Shown piece after piece: positions 27,078 through 36,323 of a DNA stretch of 64,000 nucleotides. The position numbers and the translations under genes are program-made. Position 1 is the first letter of the stretch. Each line of letters opens with the position of its first letter. The DNA is from Pseudonocardia xinjiangensis (GTDB taxonomy: Bacteria > Actinomycetota > Actinomycetes > Mycobacteriales > Pseudonocardiaceae). The stretch spans positions 152,453-216,452 of the forward strand of contig NZ_JAAXKY010000001.1 in NCBI RefSeq assembly GCF_012911925.1, given 5' to 3'. The notes under the pieces were generated by a model that was not told the origin of the DNA, ran no database searches, and saw only the letters and a program-made list of their open reading frames with translations.

Positions 27078-27370
27078 CTACGGATTGACCATGGCTGACC
27101 AGCGCGGAACCCGGCAGCGGCCGCGATGCCCGACATCCCGCGATGCGCGTGCCTCGGGTCGGATAGCATCACCTGTGCCGTGTGCAGCCGCTGCTTGAGA
27201 AGGTATGCGCCAGGCGTGATCCCGATCCGTGCGAACAGGCTGTACGCGTGGCGAACCGATACAGGGTGCCGCCGCGCGAGCTCCACGACGCAAGTGCGGC
27301 TCGGCCAGGTGTTCGCGCACGTGAGTCTGCATCGTGTCGATGCAGTACCCGTTACCTTCTTGATCAAGCC
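27078..27370 (-). pseudogene. AraC-family C-terminal fragment, second copy
   Basis: VELARRHPVSVRHAYSLFAR and IGITPGAYLLKQRLHTAQVM, followed by LSDPRHAHRGMSGIAAAAGF R, match the DNA-binding domain of the intact AraC protein at 25232-26188. The piece MQTHVREHLAEPHLR is in another frame, and the final helix is replaced by unrelated sequence. It is inactive. Confidence 0.7.
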
Positions 27371-27592
27371 CGGGTGAGGGCTTGCAGGCCGCCGGTCGCG
27401 GTATGACTCGTTGCCCCTGTCGCTTGCATGATCTGGAGGGTGTTGCCGCCGCGACCGGAGGGCGCCAACGACCGCTGATATAGACCTGACCCGCTCGTGG
27501 TCTGCTCGTAACGTGGCTGCCGGCGCGGGTGCTCGTGGTCGGCCTGCCGCGACGAGGAGGAAGCGGCGGATACCTGATCCTGATCACCACCC

Positions 27593-28140
27593 GAGTGGGT
27601 TTGCGGTGTTCTGCGGGCTGGATGTCGGCAAGTCCGAGCACCACGCCTGCGCGGTTGATGCCTCGGGGAAGCGGCTGCATGACAAGCCGCTGCCCACGAC
27701 GAATCCGCGCTGCGCACCGTGCTGACCGGCCTATGATGGTTGTCGATCAGCCCGCGTCGATCGGTGCGCTCGCGGTCGCGGTCGCCCGCGATCTCGAGAT
27801 CACGGTGGCCTATCTGCCCGGGCTGGCGATGCGTCGGATCGCTGACCTGCACCCCGGCCAGTCCAAGACCGATGCCCGCGACGCGCGTCATCGCCGAAGC
27901 CGCCCGCACGATGCCGCACACGCTGCGCCGGGTCGGCACCGACGACGAGACCCTCACCGAACTCAGCGTGTTGGCCGGCTACGACGACGATCTCGCCGGG
28001 CAATCGACCAGGCTCACGAACCGGCTGCGCGACGCCCTGCTCCACGTCCACCCGGCACTGGAACGCCTGCTCGGTGCCCCTCTCGACCGCGGCGGGGTCC
28101 TCAATCTGCTCACCGCCGCGTCGAACATCCGGCAGGGTGG
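27593..28140 (+). pseudogene. IS110-family transposase, frameshifted
   Basis: VFCGLDVGKSEHHACAVDAS GKRLHDKPLP is the classic IS110 N terminus with its first catalytic Asp. It continues in other frames with VVDQPASIGALAVAVARDLE ITVAYLPGLAMRRIADLHPG QSKTDARDA (RNaseH-like DEDD residues) and ETLTELSVLAGYDDDLAGQS. At least two frameshifts occur (near 27720 and 27890), and the C-terminal transposase domain is cut at about 28140. Confidence 0.75.
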
Positions 28141-28159
28141 GCCCGCGCAGGCGCGTGAC

Positions 28160-28387
28160 ATGCAGGCCGCAGCCGAGAAGGCTGGCAACATTCCGGGGAT
28201 CCTGCGGCCGATCTGGGCTATGACTGGGCATGTGCTCCTCGCCGCGGCCACGGAGTTGGCCAACGGGCGCCGGCTTCCGATTGAGGTGCGGCGTGCCGCG
28301 CTGCACAGATGGTCTGGGCGATCGAAGAGGCCGCGCTATGGCGATAGCTCGAGGTGCTCGGGCCCCGGTGGAAGCCCCGGGGCCTGA
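28160..28387 (+). CDS. hypothetical helical fragment
   Basis: The segment MQAAAEKAGNIPGILRPIWA MTGHVLLAAATELANGRRLP IEVRRAALH is well composed and probably helical. It follows the IS110 remnant in frame, and the tail after ALHR is low-quality, with a frameshift suspected. It may be the end of a gene displaced by the IS. The family is not recognised. Confidence 0.3.
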   Translation: MQAAAEKAGNIPGILRPIWAMTGHVLLAAATELANGRRLPIEVRRAALHRWSGRSKRPRYGDSSRCSGPGGSPGA

Positions 28388-28471
28388 GATGGTCAGCGTT
28401 GGACGTCGAGCCCGCCGCGTGAGGTGGCGGCGGCCTGACCGTGCCGTACCGGGTGTACCGCCGTGACGAGC

Positions 28472-28502
28472 GGGGGCCGGGACGCGTGCACGTCCCGGCC
28501 CC
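28472..28502. terminator. GC-rich hairpin
   Basis: GGGGCCGGGACG and CGTCCCGGCCCC (ending 28502) form a 12-bp stem. It lies 151 bases past the 3' end of the AraC fragment at 28653 on the minus strand, in a position like that of the hairpin behind the intact AraC gene. Confidence 0.6.
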
Positions 28503-28652
28503 ACCCCCCTCGGGCCAGGGATCAAACATCGACGCGGCCCCCAACCCCGTTCGCGTCTGCTTGTCCCATTGGCTGTGCATACAGTTGACCAACCAGGACC
28601 TTCGATGTGTACGGCCATTCCTGCTCGGCACCATGCGTTTCCTGCAGCACGG

Positions 28653-29090
28653 TCACGGGAGCAGTCCGGAGCGAAGGTGCTCACGCCGCCAACCGGCCAG
28701 CGTCGTCCCGTCCTGCCGCCGGAACGTCCGTTCGAACGTCCTGAGGTCGCGGAACCCGACGGCCGTCGCGATGTCCGACATCCTGCGCCAGCCGTGCCTC
28801 GGGTCGGACAACACGGCCTGTGCCGCGAGCAGCCGCTGCTCGCGCAGGTACGCACCCGGCGTGGTTCCGATCCGTTCGAACAGGATGTACGCGTGGCGGA
28901 CCGATACATGGTGCCGCCGCGCCAGCTCCTCGACCCGCAGGTCCGGGTCGGGCAGGTGTTCGCGGTCGTGCGTCCGCATCATGTCGAGCAGTACGTCCTC
29001 GGGGCCGGCCCCGTACGGCACGAAGGGGGTGACGTCCCGCAGCACCATCGCGAGCAGATCGATAGAGGCCCGCCCGCATGGCGTCGTCCG
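28653..29090 (-). pseudogene. AraC-family C-terminal domain, third copy
   Basis: From MVLRDVTPFVPYGAGPEDVL onward the frame preserves both helix-turn-helix motifs (VEELARRHHVSVRHAYILFE and MSDIATAVGFRDLRTFERTF), nearly identical in layout to the gene at 25232. The N-terminal sensor domain is missing and the sequence upstream switches to IS110 remnant. The isolated domain might still be expressed from an internal start at 29048, but more likely this is debris. Confidence 0.7.
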
Positions 29091-29253
29091 ACCGGGCCGA
29101 TGCTGGCGAGCAGGACTGCGGCACCGCCTGCGCGGACGGGGGACGGCAGCCCCGATGGCACCTTCGAAAGCGTACCGGCCCGGCCGGTCACGCGTGGCAG
29201 GTCGACGACACCGACCGCACCGGAGCGCTCGGTCGCGCTGGCGTCGCCCCCGC

Positions 29254-30050
29254 GGGGGCGCGTTCGTGCTGGAGACGCCGCTGCCCTACCTCGAACTCGA
29301 GCGAGGCCTCGAGGACGCCGACCGTTCGCGTCCGCATCCGACGCGGATGCCCCTGGCGGCCGACGCCGGCTACTGGGCCACCGGCAGTTCGCTGCAACGG
29401 ACCACGGCTATCACGAGCTGCTCACCTGGATGCGCAAGCACGGCCAGCGCGCCGCTATCGGAGTCGAGAGCACCGGCTCCTTCGGAGCGGCGCTGACCCG
29501 GACCCTGACCGCCGCTGGAGAACGAGTAATCGAGGTCAACCGCCCGAATCGACTGGCCAGACACATGGACGGCAAGTCCGACCGACTCGGCTCCGAACAG
29601 ATCGCCCGCGCCGTCCTCGGGCGCACCTGCACCGCAGTGGCGAAGGCCAAGTCCGGGCTGGTCGAGGTCATCCGCACGCTGCGGGTCACCCGAGCCAGCG
29701 CGGTCAAGGCGCGGACTCAGGCGTTCAACACGCGCTGGGGCATCATGATCGGCACCCTGTCACCGCTGCGTGACGAGTAGGTCGTGCTGAGCAAGCGCAC
29801 CCTGGTGAACCGGTGCCTACGGTTGCGCCCCGAGACCGAAGACCTGCTTCCGCTGGCCGATGATTCCCACCGGCTGCTGACTAGACCTCACTACGCGCTC
29901 GCGCATGACGCTGGAAGGCACGCGGTGACGAGGTCAAGGCGTTGACCGGCAGATCGAGGCGCTGGTGCGCGCTGCAGCTCCAGTCCTGGTCGAGCTGCAT
30001 GGAGTCGGGGTGGAACCCGGCACTGGGCGCGAACCGGCAACTGCCCTTCA
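29254..30050 (+). pseudogene. IS110-family transposase, second degenerate copy
   Basis: DHGYHELLTWMRKHGQRAAI GVESTGSFGAALTRTLTAAG and VIEVNRPNRLARHMDGKSDR match IS110 transposases of a subgroup different from the 27593 copy. RTLRVTRASAVKARTQAFN is the conserved middle. A stop at 29780 interrupts it (LSPLRDE then stop), after which the family sequence resumes (VVLSKRTLVNRCLRLRPETE) and is again broken near 29880. No C-terminal serine domain remains. Confidence 0.75.
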
Positions 30051-30111
30051 CCCGTGAAGCAACGTCGGACCCGACCGCAACCGAGGCGACGTGAACAAGG
30101 AGGCGACACCG

Positions 30112-31121
30112 ATGATGAGGACGATCGCTGTCGAGGAGGCATTCAGTCTCCCGCAGTTGGCCACTCGGGTGGCCCCGTGGGGCGGCAAGTCCGTGCTGCG
30201 GCCCGACCGGGCCGCCGAGTGGGCAAGGCGACTGCCCGATTTCGACGAGCTCCGGCTGGCCGAGATGGACGCGCATGGCGTTGACGTCGCGGTGCTGTCG
30301 CTGACAGCACCCGGGATCCAGGTCCAGCCCGACACCGCCGTGGCCGTGACCGACGCCGCGATCGCCAACGACGCCCTGGCCGAGATCGTGGCCAGGCAAC
30401 CAGACCGCTATGCGGGCCTGGCCGCGCTGCCGCTGCAGAACCCGGACGCCGCGGCGGACGAGCTGGACGGGCGGTCCGCACGCTGGGGTTCAACGGTGCC
30501 CTGGTGAACGGCCCGACGCTCGGGCAGTACTTGGACGAACCCCGGTTCCGAGGGGTGTGGGCGGCGTTGGAGGACCTCGGTGTCCCGCTCTACCTGTACC
30601 CGACGTCCGCGCCGGCCGGGGAGTGGCACGTCCTCGGCGGGCGACCCGAGCTGGCCGGGCCGTCGTTCAGCTGGGCCGCCGAGACCGGAGCCCATGCCAT
30701 GCGGATCATCTACGGCGGTGTGTCCGACGACCATCCAGGCCTCACGCTCGTCCTCGGACACATGGGCGAGTTCCTGCCGTTCCAGCTTTCCCGTCTGGAC
30801 GCCCGGCACGCTGACATCAGTCCTCTCCGCTCGCTCGCCAAGCTGCCGTCGGAGTACATACGGCAGAACGTGATGATCACGACGAGCGGCGTGTGTTCGC
30901 ATGCGTCGTTACTGGGTGCTGTGCTGGAGATGGGCGCCGACCGGGTGGTGTTCGCTGTCGACTACCCCTACGAGTCGACCGCCGACGCTGTCCGGTTCCT
31001 CCGATCGGCCCCGTTCACCGAAACCGACCTAGCTCGAATCGCGCACCGCAACGCCGAGCGTGTGTTCAAGCTCGACCCGGTTCCCACCAACCGACGGACC
31101 TCCACGCGAGGAGGATCGTGA
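30112..31121 (+). pseudogene. amidohydrolase-2 family decarboxylase (gamma-resorcylate/2,3-dihydroxybenzoate decarboxylase-like), one frameshift
   Basis: The protein would be a metal-dependent aromatic acid decarboxylase. AAGGAGG stands 8 bases before the ATG at 30112. The N terminus IAVEEAFSLPQL has the EEAF form of the metal motif. The second part has LVLGHMGEFLPFQLSRLD (metal His) and FAVDYPYESTADAV (metal Asp). The two halves are in different frames: ADELD runs into GRSARWGSTVPW and a stop at 30507, while FNGALVNGPTLGQYLDEPRF resumes in the other frame. A missing C near 30467 would restore AVRTLGFNGALVNG. The rest is clean, so this is a very recent inactivation or a sequencing error. Confidence 0.75.
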
Positions 31122-31124
31122 CAG

Positions 31125-31655
31125 CGGTCACGTTCGGCCCGGCTACGTCGCAGACCCCCGACCGCCGGACAACGTCGTAGGGAATCTGCTCCTCGTGCTC
31201 GACGCGCTGCTTCCGTCGAATGGTGCCGGGGGTCACAGCTCCATGCTTGACGTCACTGTCAAGTTTACAACCTCGCATACTTTGACCGCATCGTCAAACA
31301 AGGCTGGCTCTCGTCGGTGGTCGAAAACGACAATCCGATGAAATCAGGGACGCCGGCTGAAATACCGCACCAAAACGGCCACAGCGCTTGCCCATCCGCT
31401 CATCGATCGCCGCCAGCCGATCGGTGATCGGAAGGAGCCGAGCTCGCCTACCACGACCAGATTGCGCCACTCCTGCGTGACGGTGTGTTCTTCGCCCACC
31501 CGGGAAGCCCGTGGCAGCGCGAGACACGGGACACTGTGAGTGTGGGTGGCCCGGTTTGTTGATCGACCGGGCTGGCGTCGGCAACTCGAGGTGACTTCCG
31601 GGGCGCACAGCTCGACCTGCGTCCGCGGTCACCCCCACACCCACACGTCGCCTCG
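31125..31655. other. region without a recognisable gene
   Basis: No supported coding frame. A TTGACGTCACTGTCAA-like dyad sits at 31248-31263 (TTGAC and GTCAA arms) and could be an operator left from a lost regulator. The region probably marks the join between the catabolic segment and the integrative module. Confidence 0.4.
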
Positions 31656-31659
31656 AGAA

Positions 31660-31850
31660 CGACGAGTCGCGGTCACCGACACCGCGCTGGCGGGCTACAT
31701 CGCCAAATACGGCACCAAGCACCGGCATCACCAACGGTGCCGACCGCCCCATCCGCGACATCACCCACATCGAACACCTCGATCTCACCCATCGCCGGCC
31801 CATGATCGAACCGCGTGGGAGCTCGGCGGCCTGTGGTCGTCGCGGACGTC
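31660..31850 (+). pseudogene. plasmid/AICE replication initiator fragment (RepSA-like)
   Basis: VTDTALAGYIAKYGTK, then GITNGADRPIRDITHIEHL, and MIEPRGSSAA/TAWELGGL in nearby frames, follow the pattern of actinobacterial replication initiators (AGYIAKYATK ... RMIxTCWxLG). Only this short central piece survives, with frameshifts. From 31860 to 32045 nothing is recognised. Confidence 0.45.
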
Positions 31851-32045
31851 CATTCCATCCGAAGTGCGGCGGTTCCGGAGCAGCAGAAGAAGCTCGCCGC
31901 AGAGCGCACGAACCTCGGTGTCCGCGACGGCGGAAGCCGGCCCATGACCGAACGTCGGCTCGTCCGGCCCGAGCCCGGTCACCGGCGGTAGCCGGTCTCG
32001 GTTCCCGAGCGCGAGCATGCACAGAGTCTGAGTCCAAGCCCTTGG

Positions 32046-32402
32046 TCATGCTCCGCGGTCGGCAGCCCCGGTGGCGACTTCGGCGCTGAGCATCCAGGCC
32101 TGCTTCTCAAGGGCGTTGATCAGCGCGTGGAGCAGGTCGCTGGTGGAGGGATCTTCCTGATCGACGGCGGCGTGGACGGCGCGGAGCGTCGCGACGGTCG
32201 CGCGGATTCGGGCCGTGATCAGCCGTGCGACCTTCCGGGTGTCCTGCTCGCCGGGTGGAAAGGCCGGCAGGCTGGTGCCGGCAGCGACGGTGTCCGAGCG
32301 TCCGTCCGCGGGGAAGGCTAGAGCGCGCATCCGTTCGGCGATGGTGTCAGCACCGTCGCGGGCGATGATGACGATCTCGTCGAGTTGTTGCCGGGCCCGC
32401 GG
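32046..32402 (-). pseudogene. Dps/ferritin-like protein, N-terminus missing
   Basis: ARQQLDEIVIIARDGADTIA ERMRALAFPADGRSDTVAAG followed by ARIRATVATLRAVHAAVDQE DPSTSDLLHALINALEKQAW ML is the last two-thirds of a Dps-type mini-ferritin, with two of the four helices of the bundle. The first helix and the ferroxidase residues it carries are absent; the frame starts abruptly where the hypothetical gene 32318-32659 begins to lose quality. A Met at 32330 could start a short product, but no ribosome site is visible. Confidence 0.6.
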
Positions 32403-32659
32403 CGAGGAGAATTATTGAAGATCACCTTCGTTACCCGTAGCAGCCGCTTCTTGCCGACGGGATTGACCAGTTCGATGAGGTCACCCTCATCCACGTCGCT
32501 GTTCGGGCGCAACGTGATCTTATCGTCGTCGCGGATCTGGGCCGAGTCGAACTCGACCCGCTCCTCGCCCTCGGGTGTCTCTCGGATGCGCACGACCTTC
32601 TCGGTGAAGAGGATCAAGGGTTCGTCCTGGCTCGTGTCGTCAAAGGGGAACAACACCAT
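32318..32659 (-). CDS. hypothetical protein with a chimeric C-terminus
   Basis: From the ATG at 32659 the first 80 or so residues are well formed: MVLFPFDDTSQDEPLILFTE, then VVRIRETPEGEERVEFDSAQ and LIELVNPVGKKRLLRVTKVI, suggesting a small beta-rich domain. After FNNSPRRGPGNN it runs out of frame over the Dps remnant (NSTRSSSSPATVLT), so the natural C terminus was probably lost by recombination at about 32405. I do not recognise the family; it has the look of a plasmid or phage small protein. Confidence 0.5.
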   Translation of the reverse strand: MVLFPFDDTSQDEPLILFTEKVVRIRETPEGEERVEFDSAQIRDDDKITLRPNSDVDEGDLIELVNPVGKKRLLRVTKVIFNNSPRRGPGNNSTRSSSSPATVLTPSPNGCAL

Positions 32660-33404
32660 CGTGGCAGAGCAGTCGCCGAACCCCGCAGTGCCATCGCCGA
32701 CCACGAGCACGGCCACCAGGCGCCCGCCTGGGAAACCGCCGTGCACGTGACGCTCTGCCCGACGAGCGCTCGGTCGTCCGCTGCGGTGCAGACGCTCGGA
32801 AGATAAGCGGTCCAGGACGGAGCGCCGGGACGCTCGCTTGCCTGCCGCGCAGACCGGGAACCAACTGCGTGATCGGCCGCCGCGGAACCGGCTGAGCAGG
32901 CCGTCCATGATCGCCGTGAGGTGTCGGGGAAGACGCGCTAGCGGTCGAGCTGAGCAGTGTCGCGACCTCTCGACGGCTCGGTGACGCGGTGCGGCCGCTT
33001 GGTCCCGGCTGGGTCGAACTGGAGCTGGCCAGCGCGGCCCGGCTATCGCGGCCGGGTTCACACCGGCCTCGCTCGAACGTAAGCGCATCGCACCGGAACG
33101 CCCCCGTTCCGGCTCTGCCCCTACAGGGACAAGAAGCATCGCTTCTTGCATATCTCGCTGCTGCTCCCAACCACGGACCTGCCCATCCGTCTCCGCGCTC
33201 GAAGCCGTTGACCCGATTCAGATCTTTTCGGCGCGCCGCCACCTGGCCCTGGAACACCAGTACTGCTGGCGAGTGGTCACGACAGCGACCACGGCCCCTG
33301 CCAGCAGCGGTGCGCTTCGAAGGAGCTCTGTAAGCGGGGTCGGGACAGACAGCATGTCGCGAGCGCGGGTCCCGCTGGGAGTGGTGGCGGGACCCGCAGC
33401 CGGC

Positions 33405-33620
33405 TCAGCTCGGGCGGAGTTCGGTAGCGAGCTGCGCGAGTTCCTGGAGGGTGTGCTGCAGGAGTGTGGCCAGTGACGCGACGGCATCCAGGGCGAGTGT
33501 GGGCTCGCCGCAGAGGGCGGCGCCCTGGATTTCGCTGCGTGCCTGGCAGACCTGGGCCTCGAGTGCGGTGAGGCGGGTCGCGCGGGTGTCGGACTCGGTG
33601 ATCTCGTGGGTGGTGGTCAT
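33405..33620 (-). CDS. small conserved-looking protein of the integrative module
   Basis: A 71-residue, mostly helical, acidic protein (MTTTHEITESDTRATRLTAL EAQVCQARSEIQGAALCGEP and LLQHTLQELAQLATELRPS), possibly a short coiled coil. It is preceded by one copy of the repeated spacer (33621-33840), like SSB and the small protein at 36731, supporting it as a real gene. The function is unknown. Confidence 0.65.
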   Translation of the reverse strand: MTTTHEITESDTRATRLTALEAQVCQARSEIQGAALCGEPTLALDAVASLATLLQHTLQELAQLATELRPS

Positions 33621-33840
33621 GAGGGCCTCCGGTGCTCGGCGTCGGGGGAACGCGGCACTGCCTCAGCGCGCCGGGGTGGGGGTCCCGCAGGGGCGGCGAG
33701 GGTTCTGGCTCGCCCATCCCGGTGCGATCGCCGACCTCAACCGCCGGCCGACGTCGAGGCGTGCGGGCGATCTCGGCGGGATCGGTGGGCCAGGTTCATC
33801 GCCGCTTGCCCCGCCCCGGTGTGCTGACCTCCGGGCGATC
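33621..33840 (-). repeat. repeated intergenic spacer, copy a
   Basis: Read on the minus strand this spacer ends at the ATG of the gene at 33405. It shares with copies at 35880 and 36878 a GGTCAGCACACCGGGGCGGG segment, a GATCGCCCGC-like segment, a GGGCGAGCCAGAACC segment, a short C-rich/G-rich hairpin, and a terminal GCGCTGAGGCAGTGCCGCGT ... GACGCCGAGCACCGGAGGCC including the ribosome site. The nearby stretch to 34109 holds no other supported gene. Confidence 0.7.
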
Positions 33841-34109
33841 CACCCGGAGCTGTGCACCGGAGGCCCGACCCGTCACACGACCGCCACCCATCCGATACCC
33901 GGCCACCTTCCGCGTTCACCGACCACGAAATGTCCACGCGGCACTCGAGGCCGACCACGGCGCGACCACACGATCTCCACCGGCCCGGCGACCTGGGTAG
34001 CCCCTTGGGGAGCCCAGCGACCGAGCACTGGAGTGGCAGGGGGCAGAACTGCTGGACACTCGAACTTCTTGGCCCGGGCGCCGGAACGGACCGAATGTCG
34101 GTCCTCGGC

Positions 34110-35087
34110 TCAGTTGGTCGAGTTCGCTGGATGGATCGGGTTCGAGGTGTTCTCGACCGATCGTGGGAGTCGGGCGCCGTAGGTGAGGCCGTCGGTGATG
34201 TCGCGCTCGACGTGTGCGGCGGTGTAGCCCGCGACCCCGACGAACTGCCCGGCGGCTTCGGTCAGCGCCGTTCGTGCCTCGGTCTCGGCCAAGGCGCCGC
34301 TTCCTACCCAGTGCCCGAGGCGGCGCGCTGCCCGCAGCAGCGTGATGTGCCGCTCCCCCACACCTGCCGCAGTGACGGCGGCGAGCTCTCCGGTGACGAC
34401 GGCCCGTAGGTACGCCGCGGCGCGGCTGCCAGACGCCGGCGTCCGCGTGCCGACAGTGATTGACGGTGGCTGCGGAGACAGGACGGTGACAAGCCAGTCG
34501 GGAAAGGGCGCGATCGGGTATCGGCGAACCGAGCGATAGGAGCCCTCCCGGGAGACGGACCCCGAACCGAGTACATAACCGCCGTGGCCGCGGGTGTCCA
34601 CACACCACCCGAGGCCACGGCCAGCCGCGCCTTGGGTGTTACGCAGCTCGACTCCCGCGGGCTGCCGGAAGTACCAATGCGTCCCGCCCGCTGGCGTGGC
34701 AACGACCAGGGTCCGCGGTGGCCAGGGCTCGCCGGCTCCGGCTGCGAGCCGCGCCAGTACGTCGAACCCGCCACGGACGCCGGGCGACTCGGGTGGTGGG
34801 TAGCCGTGCGCGAGGTCGAGGTCGAGGACGACCAGGCCGCTCTTTCCGGTGGCGATACCGATGTTGTAGGGCCGGTGAGCCCACCAGCCCTTGATCTGCT
34901 CGAGGTCGCGGGTAGCGGTGGCCTCCCAGTCCTTCACGGCGGGGAGCTTGCTGCGCGGGTGCACCGGGAACACGTACCGGCCGGCCTCGGCCCCCGCCGC
35001 GGCCACGCGGCCCAGCCGCGTACCCGTCGTCTTCGACAGCCCGGATCCGGGTTGCGGGTTGGTGCGGGGGTCGGGCGTGGTGGTCAT
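34110..35087 (-). CDS. bifunctional DNA primase/polymerase (Prim-Pol)
   Basis: A 325-residue replication protein of the archaeo-eukaryotic primase type used by actinobacterial plasmids and integrative elements. Residues 40-230 hold the Prim-Pol domain: VFPVHPRSKLPAVKDWEATA, WWAHRPYNIGIATGKSGLVV followed by LDLDLAHG (catalytic Asp pair), GGTHWYFRQP and GRGLGWCVDTRGHGGYVLGS GS. The C-terminal third (TLLRAARRLGHWVGSGALAE) is a helical tail of the primase C-terminal type. There is no helicase domain. Located beside a four-unit direct-repeat array and SSB, it probably drives replication of the excised element. Confidence 0.9.
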   Translation of the reverse strand: MTTTPDPRTNPQPGSGLSKTTGTRLGRVAAAGAEAGRYVFPVHPRSKLPAVKDWEATATRDLEQIKGWWAHRPYNIGIATGKSGLVVLDLDLAHGYPPPESPGVRGGFDVLARLAAGAGEPWPPRTLVVATPAGGTHWYFRQPAGVELRNTQGAAGRGLGWCVDTRGHGGYVLGSGSVSREGSYRSVRRYPIAPFPDWLVTVLSPQPPSITVGTRTPASGSRAAAYLRAVVTGELAAVTAAGVGERHITLLRAARRLGHWVGSGALAETEARTALTEAAGQFVGVAGYTAAHVERDITDGLTYGARLPRSVENTSNPIHPANSTN

Positions 35088-35313
35088 CAGGCTGGGCTCC
35101 GGGTCTCGGATGGGCGGGCGACTACGGCCGCCGCTGGGACGTGGTGCCGCAAAGCGAGCTCCGCTTGCTGGTCTGGCTCGTGTCTGCTCGCGTCGGCACG
35201 CCGGAAACTGCCCGGGGTTCCGGGCCCGCGATCCGCGAGGAGCTGGACGTCAGGGTTCGGTCGGGGTTGTGTCACGGGCCCGGGTTCTCGGGCACCGTGT
35301 CGGGCCGACGCGA

Positions 35314-35357
35314 GACCACGAGCCGACCACGCGCTGACCATGGGCTGACCACGCTGC
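35314..35357. repeat. four 11-bp direct repeats (iteron-like)
   Basis: GACCACGAGCC, GACCACGCGCT, GACCATGGGCT and GACCACGCTGC start at 35314, 35325, 35336 and 35347, exactly 11 bases apart. This is one helical turn, so bound proteins would line up on one DNA face. They lie in the otherwise gene-free interval 35088-35456 between the primase-polymerase and SSB genes, where a replication origin or autoregulatory site would be expected. Confidence 0.7.
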
Positions 35358-35456
35358 ACGCGACCTGATCCGGCGCCCGTCCGTTCCGCGCAGACGCGCG
35401 ATACGCCGAGCACGGCCAGCGACCCGGACCGGTGGCCCGGGCCGCTGGCCGCAGGA

Positions 35457-35879
35457 TCAGGCGGCGGTGTCCTCGGTGGTCGACTCGGGCAGCGGCTCAG
35501 GAGCGGGGCCGGTGTCGGTGTCGGGTCGCTTGTTGCGGGTGATCTCGGCGGTGGCGTAGCGGAGGCTGGCGGCGATCTCGGCGGCCTCGAGCTTCACCCC
35601 GCGGCGACGCTCACCGTCTTTGAGGTAGGAGTCGTCGGCGAGCTGACCGGTGATGGCGACGGTCGCACCCTTGATCAGACTGGCGGCGGCGTTCTCGGCG
35701 AGCTGGTTGAACGCGACGACCCGGTGGAAGACCGGGGGCAGGTTCGTGTAGCCACCGCTGCGGCGGTCATACCGGCTGCGGTTGACCGCGACGGTGAGGG
35801 TCAGGACCGGCACGCCGCCGGCGGAGTAGCGCAGTTCGGGGTTGGCGGTGAGGTTGCCGTGGATGGTGATCTCGTTCAT
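35457..35879 (-). CDS. ssb: single-stranded DNA-binding protein
   Basis: A 140-residue SSB with a full OB fold: NEITIHGNLTANPELRYSAG, LTVAVNRSRYDRRSGGYTNL, VFHRVVAFNQLAENAAASLI and KGATVAITGQLADDSYLKDG ERR. The acidic C-terminal tail (PESTTEDTAA) lacks the usual DDDIPF tip that recruits partner proteins, a feature common in plasmid-borne SSBs. It is preceded by a spacer-repeat copy and followed by the direct-repeat array. It likely works with the neighbouring primase-polymerase. Confidence 0.92.
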   Translation of the reverse strand: MNEITIHGNLTANPELRYSAGGVPVLTLTVAVNRSRYDRRSGGYTNLPPVFHRVVAFNQLAENAAASLIKGATVAITGQLADDSYLKDGERRRGVKLEAAEIAASLRYATAEITRNKRPDTDTGPAPEPLPESTTEDTAA

Positions 35880-36105
35880 GTCGGGCTCCTGGGCTCGGTG
35901 TCAGTGGTGACGCGGCCCTGCCTCAGCACGGTGTGGTGGGGTCCCCCGAAGGGGACGGCGGGGGTTCCGGCTCGCTCTTCCCGGTGTGATCGCCCACTGA
36001 TCGGCAGGCGGCGTCACGACCGCCCGCGATCTCACCGGGATGGGCCGGTCCGGATTCATCGGCGCTCGCCCCACCCGCACTGTGCTGACCTTCGGGCGTC
36101 ATCAA
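35880..36105 (-). repeat. repeated intergenic spacer, copy b
   Basis: The second copy of the spacer, directly upstream of ssb. It contains the perfect stem GTCCCC TTC GGGGGAC on the minus strand, preceded by GAGCCGGAACCCCCGCC and followed by GTGCTGAGGCAGGGCCGCGT. Its upstream end carries GGTCAGCACAGTGCGGGTGG, matching copies a and c. From 36106 to 36286 nothing else is recognised. Confidence 0.7.
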
Positions 36106-36286
36106 CAGACACCCCCCGCCGGGAAACGACAGCGCGCGCGATCACCAGCTCGGCAAGGCCTGCTCCGGCCAGCACACGCTCCTATCTGCGCACGCCGGTA
36201 GGCGATCCCGCGACGCCTCGAGCAGGGGCAAGACTTTGAGTCGCTGTTCCGCCGGCCGCAGGCCACGCGGGCTCGGGGATGTATGT

Positions 36287-36314
36287 GGCGCGGGCCCACG
36301 GCGGAGCCCGCGCC
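36287..36314 (-). terminator. hairpin behind the gene at 36324-36737
   Basis: GGCGCGGGC (36287-36295) pairs with GCCCGCGCC (36306-36314), with a 10-base loop, 10 bases past the stop codon of the minus-strand gene at 36324. Confidence 0.65.
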
Positions 36315-36323
36315 GACGGTCGA

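Noticed and set aside
31294..32049. A 251-codon minus-strand open frame
   Set aside because: Overlaps the replication-initiator remnant on the other strand and is Arg/Ser-rich with no motif.
35314..35357. CRISPR array
   Set aside because: Repeats are only 11 bases and directly adjacent without unique spacers; no cas genes are present.
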